This document shows, piece by piece, positions 62,275 through 64,000 of a stretch of DNA of 64,000 nucleotides. Within the stretch, counting starts at the first letter, position 1, and every line of letters starts with the position of its first letter. The position numbers were made by a program, and so were the translations under genes. Below the pieces are notes generated by a model. That model did not search any database. It saw nothing but the letters and a program-made list of their open reading frames with translations, and was not told where the DNA came from. Location: the NCBI GenBank assembly GCA_963974345.1, contig CAXBBW010000020.1, positions 4,774 to 68,773 of the forward strand, read 5' to 3'. The DNA is from RHLJ01 sp963974345. Lineage in GTDB: Bacteria; Bacteroidota; Rhodothermia; Balneolales; Balneolaceae.

Positions 62275-62465
62275 TGTCTGGTACAATTCGGAGTAATATT
62301 AAACCTGGATCGGAAGTAGCTATCGTTTTGAAAAAGGATCAGCGATCAGGAAATTTAACCTATGGAGTAGTTAAGGATTTACTTACTAAAAGTCCCACTC
62401 ACCCACATGGAATAAAAGTTAGACTTACAGACGGAAAAATTGGAAGAGTAAAAGAAATAAAATAA
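62274..62465 (+). CDS. YwbE family protein (DUF2196)
   Basis: A 63-residue protein with the YwbE pattern: SNIKPGSEVAIVLKKDQRSG, then LTYGVVKDLLTKSPTHPHGI and VRLTDGKIGRVKEI. This is a small SH3-like beta barrel of unknown function found in many bacteria. The ATG at 62274 shares one base with the preceding stop codon (TGATG), so the genes are translationally coupled. Confidence 0.88.
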   Translation: MSGTIRSNIKPGSEVAIVLKKDQRSGNLTYGVVKDLLTKSPTHPHGIKVRLTDGKIGRVKEIK

Positions 62466-62474
62466 GTATTACGG

Positions 62475-62915
62475 ATGGAAAACAGAATTGAGTTACAAGC
62501 TACAATTTCAACATCAGCTGAGAATGTTTGGGATGTACTAACTAATGCAAATAAAATTGAGCAATATATGTTTGGGGCCCGTTGCGAAAGTGATTGGAAA
62601 CCGGGCAGTAAAGCTAATTTTTTTGTTCATCAAAATGATAAGGAAGTAGTTGTAGTTAAAGGAGAAGTTATTCGCTCCGAACCATATAAATATCTTGAGC
62701 ATACCTTATTTCCTACTAACTCTGGAATCGAAGACACTCTAGAAAACTATATAGTAATTATTTACGAACTAGAGGCAATTTCAGAAACTGAAACCGAATT
62801 GAATATCACCCAAAAAGGCTTCAAATATGTTGAAAATGGTCTAGATAGGTATATTGAAACCCAAAAAGGGTGGAAAGCCGCACTTCCTAAACTAAAAGAA
62901 GTTGCTGAAGGATAA
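62475..62915 (+). CDS. SRPBCC (AHSA1-like) domain protein
   Basis: A 146-residue START-like helix-grip protein. IELQATISTSAENVWDVLTN is the classic first strand and helix of the AHSA1/SRPBCC fold, followed by WKPGSKANFFV, GEVIRSEPYKYLEHTLF, TELNITQKGF and the final helix with GWKAALPKLKEVAE. Such domains bind hydrophobic ligands or aid chaperones. The ligand is unknown. It lies 9 bases after ywbE and 8 bases before the methyltransferase gene. Confidence 0.9.
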   Translation: MENRIELQATISTSAENVWDVLTNANKIEQYMFGARCESDWKPGSKANFFVHQNDKEVVVVKGEVIRSEPYKYLEHTLFPTNSGIEDTLENYIVIIYELEAISETETELNITQKGFKYVENGLDRYIETQKGWKAALPKLKEVAEG

Positions 62916-62923
62916 CTCTCTGA

Positions 62924-63715
62924 ATGTTTGAATTTCATACAGATAAATCTACCTATTTCAATTACCAATACGGTACTTCAAAAGAATATATTATTCCATT
63001 TCTAGAAGAAACGTATGATTTGAAGACATCTGATAAAGTTCTTGAAATAGGCTGTGCAGAAGCTGGGGTTCTTAAAGCTTTTATAGAACGAGGACATGAA
63101 TGTGTAGGTATTGAGCTAAGTGAAGGCAGGGTAAAATTAGCTGAGAAATTCTTAGAGGAAGAAGTAAAAAACAAAAAAGTCCGCTTTATTGCCAAAAACA
63201 TCTATGATATTGACATTGAAAAAGATATAGGTCACAAATTTGACTTGGTTATTCTCAAAGATGTTATTGAACATATCCCAAATCAGGAAGTATTTATTAG
63301 AAAACTTAGGGACTTCCTCACTCCGAATGGAAAAGTATTTTTTGGTTTTCCACCTTGGCAAATGCCTTTTGGTGGACATCAACAAAAATGCACAAATAAA
63401 ATCCTAAGTCTTCTACCATATTATCATTTAGTTCCTATGGGAATGTATAAAAGGGTATTAAAAACCTTTGGTGAACCGGAAGCTATAATAGATGGGTTAG
63501 TTGAGATTAAAGAAACTGGAATTTCGATTGAACGCTTTGAACGAATTTTCAAGAATGAACGCTTTACTCAATTAAAGCGACAGTTCTTTCTCATTAATCC
63601 AATTTATAAATATAAGTTTAATTTAAAGCCAAGAATGCAAAACTCTTTGGTTTCAACCATACCGATTCTTAGGAATTTCGTGAGTACTTGTGCTTATTAT
63701 ATTATTGAAAAATAG
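62924..63715 (+). CDS. class I SAM-dependent methyltransferase
   Basis: A 263-residue methyltransferase. Motif I is VLEIGCAEAGVLKAFIERG (about 40-58), followed by an acidic residue in CVGIELSEGRV, FDLVILKDVIEHIPNQEVF (motif IV) and FLTPNGKVFFGFPPW (post motif). The C-terminal half is an aromatic, basic extension. The overall pattern is of UbiE/small-molecule or glycan methyltransferases. The substrate is unknown. It is followed two bases later by the VF530 gene. Confidence 0.9.
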   Translation: MFEFHTDKSTYFNYQYGTSKEYIIPFLEETYDLKTSDKVLEIGCAEAGVLKAFIERGHECVGIELSEGRVKLAEKFLEEEVKNKKVRFIAKNIYDIDIEKDIGHKFDLVILKDVIEHIPNQEVFIRKLRDFLTPNGKVFFGFPPWQMPFGGHQQKCTNKILSLLPYYHLVPMGMYKRVLKTFGEPEAIIDGLVEIKETGISIERFERIFKNERFTQLKRQFFLINPIYKYKFNLKPRMQNSLVSTIPILRNFVSTCAYYIIEK

Positions 63716-63717
63716 AT

Positions 63718-63936
63718 ATGAGCGAGCAGCCAAATAATCCTCTACATGGTGTAAAACTCAAACAAATTGTAGAAGATTTGTTCAACTACTATGGCTGGGA
63801 GCAGTTGAGCATCCATGTTGATATCAACTGTTTTAAAAATGATCCTTCAGTTAAATCTAGTCTTCATTTTTTAAGAAGACATCAGTGGGCAAGAGACCAA
63901 GTTGAAGCACTTTGGGTTGAGGTTTTTAAAAGATAA
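63718..63936 (+). CDS. VF530 family DNA-binding protein (DUF2132)
   Basis: A 72-residue protein. NPLHGVKLKQIVEDLFNYYG, followed by INCFKNDPSVKSSLHFLRR and WARDQVEALWVEVF, is the hallmark of the VF530 family, a small alpha-helical DNA-binding fold known from structural studies. No specific role is established. It starts 2 bases after the methyltransferase gene and ends just before the heptanucleotide repeat. Confidence 0.9.
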   Translation: MSEQPNNPLHGVKLKQIVEDLFNYYGWEQLSIHVDINCFKNDPSVKSSLHFLRRHQWARDQVEALWVEVFKR

Positions 63937-63938
63937 AG

Positions 63939-64000
63939 AATGTTCAATGTTCAATGTTCAATGTTCAATGTTCAATGTTCAATGTTCAATGTTCAATGTT
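63939..64000 (+). repeat. AATGTTC heptanucleotide tandem repeat
   Basis: Almost nine perfect head-to-tail copies of the 7-base unit AATGTTC start two bases after the VF530 stop codon and run off the window edge, so the true number is not visible. The unit length is not a multiple of three, so copy-number changes would shift any reading frame placed across it. A partial inverted match (GAACATTGAAC) lies at 14528-14538 between hisG and hisD. Confidence 0.92.

Noticed and set aside
63939..64000. The terminal repeat as the start of a CRISPR array
   Set aside because: The units are 7 bases long, perfectly head to tail and without spacers, so this is a microsatellite-type array.

Overview
The window looks like a chromosomal segment of a low-GC marine member of the Balneolales/Rhodothermota (Balneola-like), or a close relative within the wider Bacteroidota group. 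The reasons are a type IX secretion sorting domain at 46865-47507, many TTG starts and few Shine-Dalgarno sites, at least one exact Bacteroidota-type promoter (TTTG-N19-TAGATTTG at 19668-19698), a signal peptidase I with a large insert, a bacilliredoxin and an NRAMP-5-oxoprolinase operon. The genus is an inference. I saw no tRNA, rRNA, CRISPR array, prophage or recognisable defence island.

Layout. 1-9.6 kb holds core and envelope genes: a partial DUF1835 gene, a DUF368 (PopT-type) membrane protein, pcm, a ZIP transporter, a beta-barrel protein, a secreted peroxiredoxin, rlmN, and lepA-(secreted protein)-lepB as an operon. 9.7-13.3 kb has a GIY-YIG protein, a large propeller sensor whose kinase domain looks dead, and a thiamine-binding-like protein. 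13.4-19.7 kb is the histidine block: a GTG-started leader peptide with nine His codons plus a hairpin/T-tract, then hisG, hisD, hisC, an antisense doxX gene, then hisB, hisH, hisA. hisF and hisIE are not in this block. hisB carries an unusual N-terminal domain.

19.7-29.7 kb: a PgpH-like HD phosphohydrolase with xerD, bacilliredoxin, an MBL hydrolase, a broken YdeI-type gene, then a WYL regulator with DinB, DHFR-like, HMA-like and VOC genes, an S1/P1 nuclease and an SMP-30-like lipoprotein. 29.7-42.4 kb: a two-lobed retropepsin-PDZ protein, a Gfo/Idh/MocA dehydrogenase, TerC, a fatty acid desaturase, two tandem paralogous 7TMR-DISM hybrid kinases, an M28 peptidase, metZ and OsmC.

42.4-50.1 kb is a zone of gene decay. 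A porin-like gene, a type IX-secreted protein and a ChbG/YdjC deacetylase are all broken, interspersed with an intact dienelactone hydrolase, sugar transporter, fructokinase-like kinase and M28 peptidase. 50.1-55.6 kb has a kinase/response-regulator pair followed by a gluconate-dehydrogenase-subunit-3/GMC oxidoreductase/TIM-barrel cassette, probably periplasmic sugar oxidation. 56.1-61.7 kb is a tightly packed five-gene operon: CHASE hybrid kinase, an NRAMP-like transporter that has lost the metal-binding motif, pxpA, pxpB and pxpC. The window ends with a run of small genes (DUF1801, YwbE, SRPBCC, methyltransferase, VF530) and an AATGTTC heptanucleotide tandem repeat that runs off the edge.

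The most interesting candidates are the histidine leader/attenuator with its split operon, and the kinase-NRAMP-like-5-oxoprolinase operon. Neither is a proven new system.
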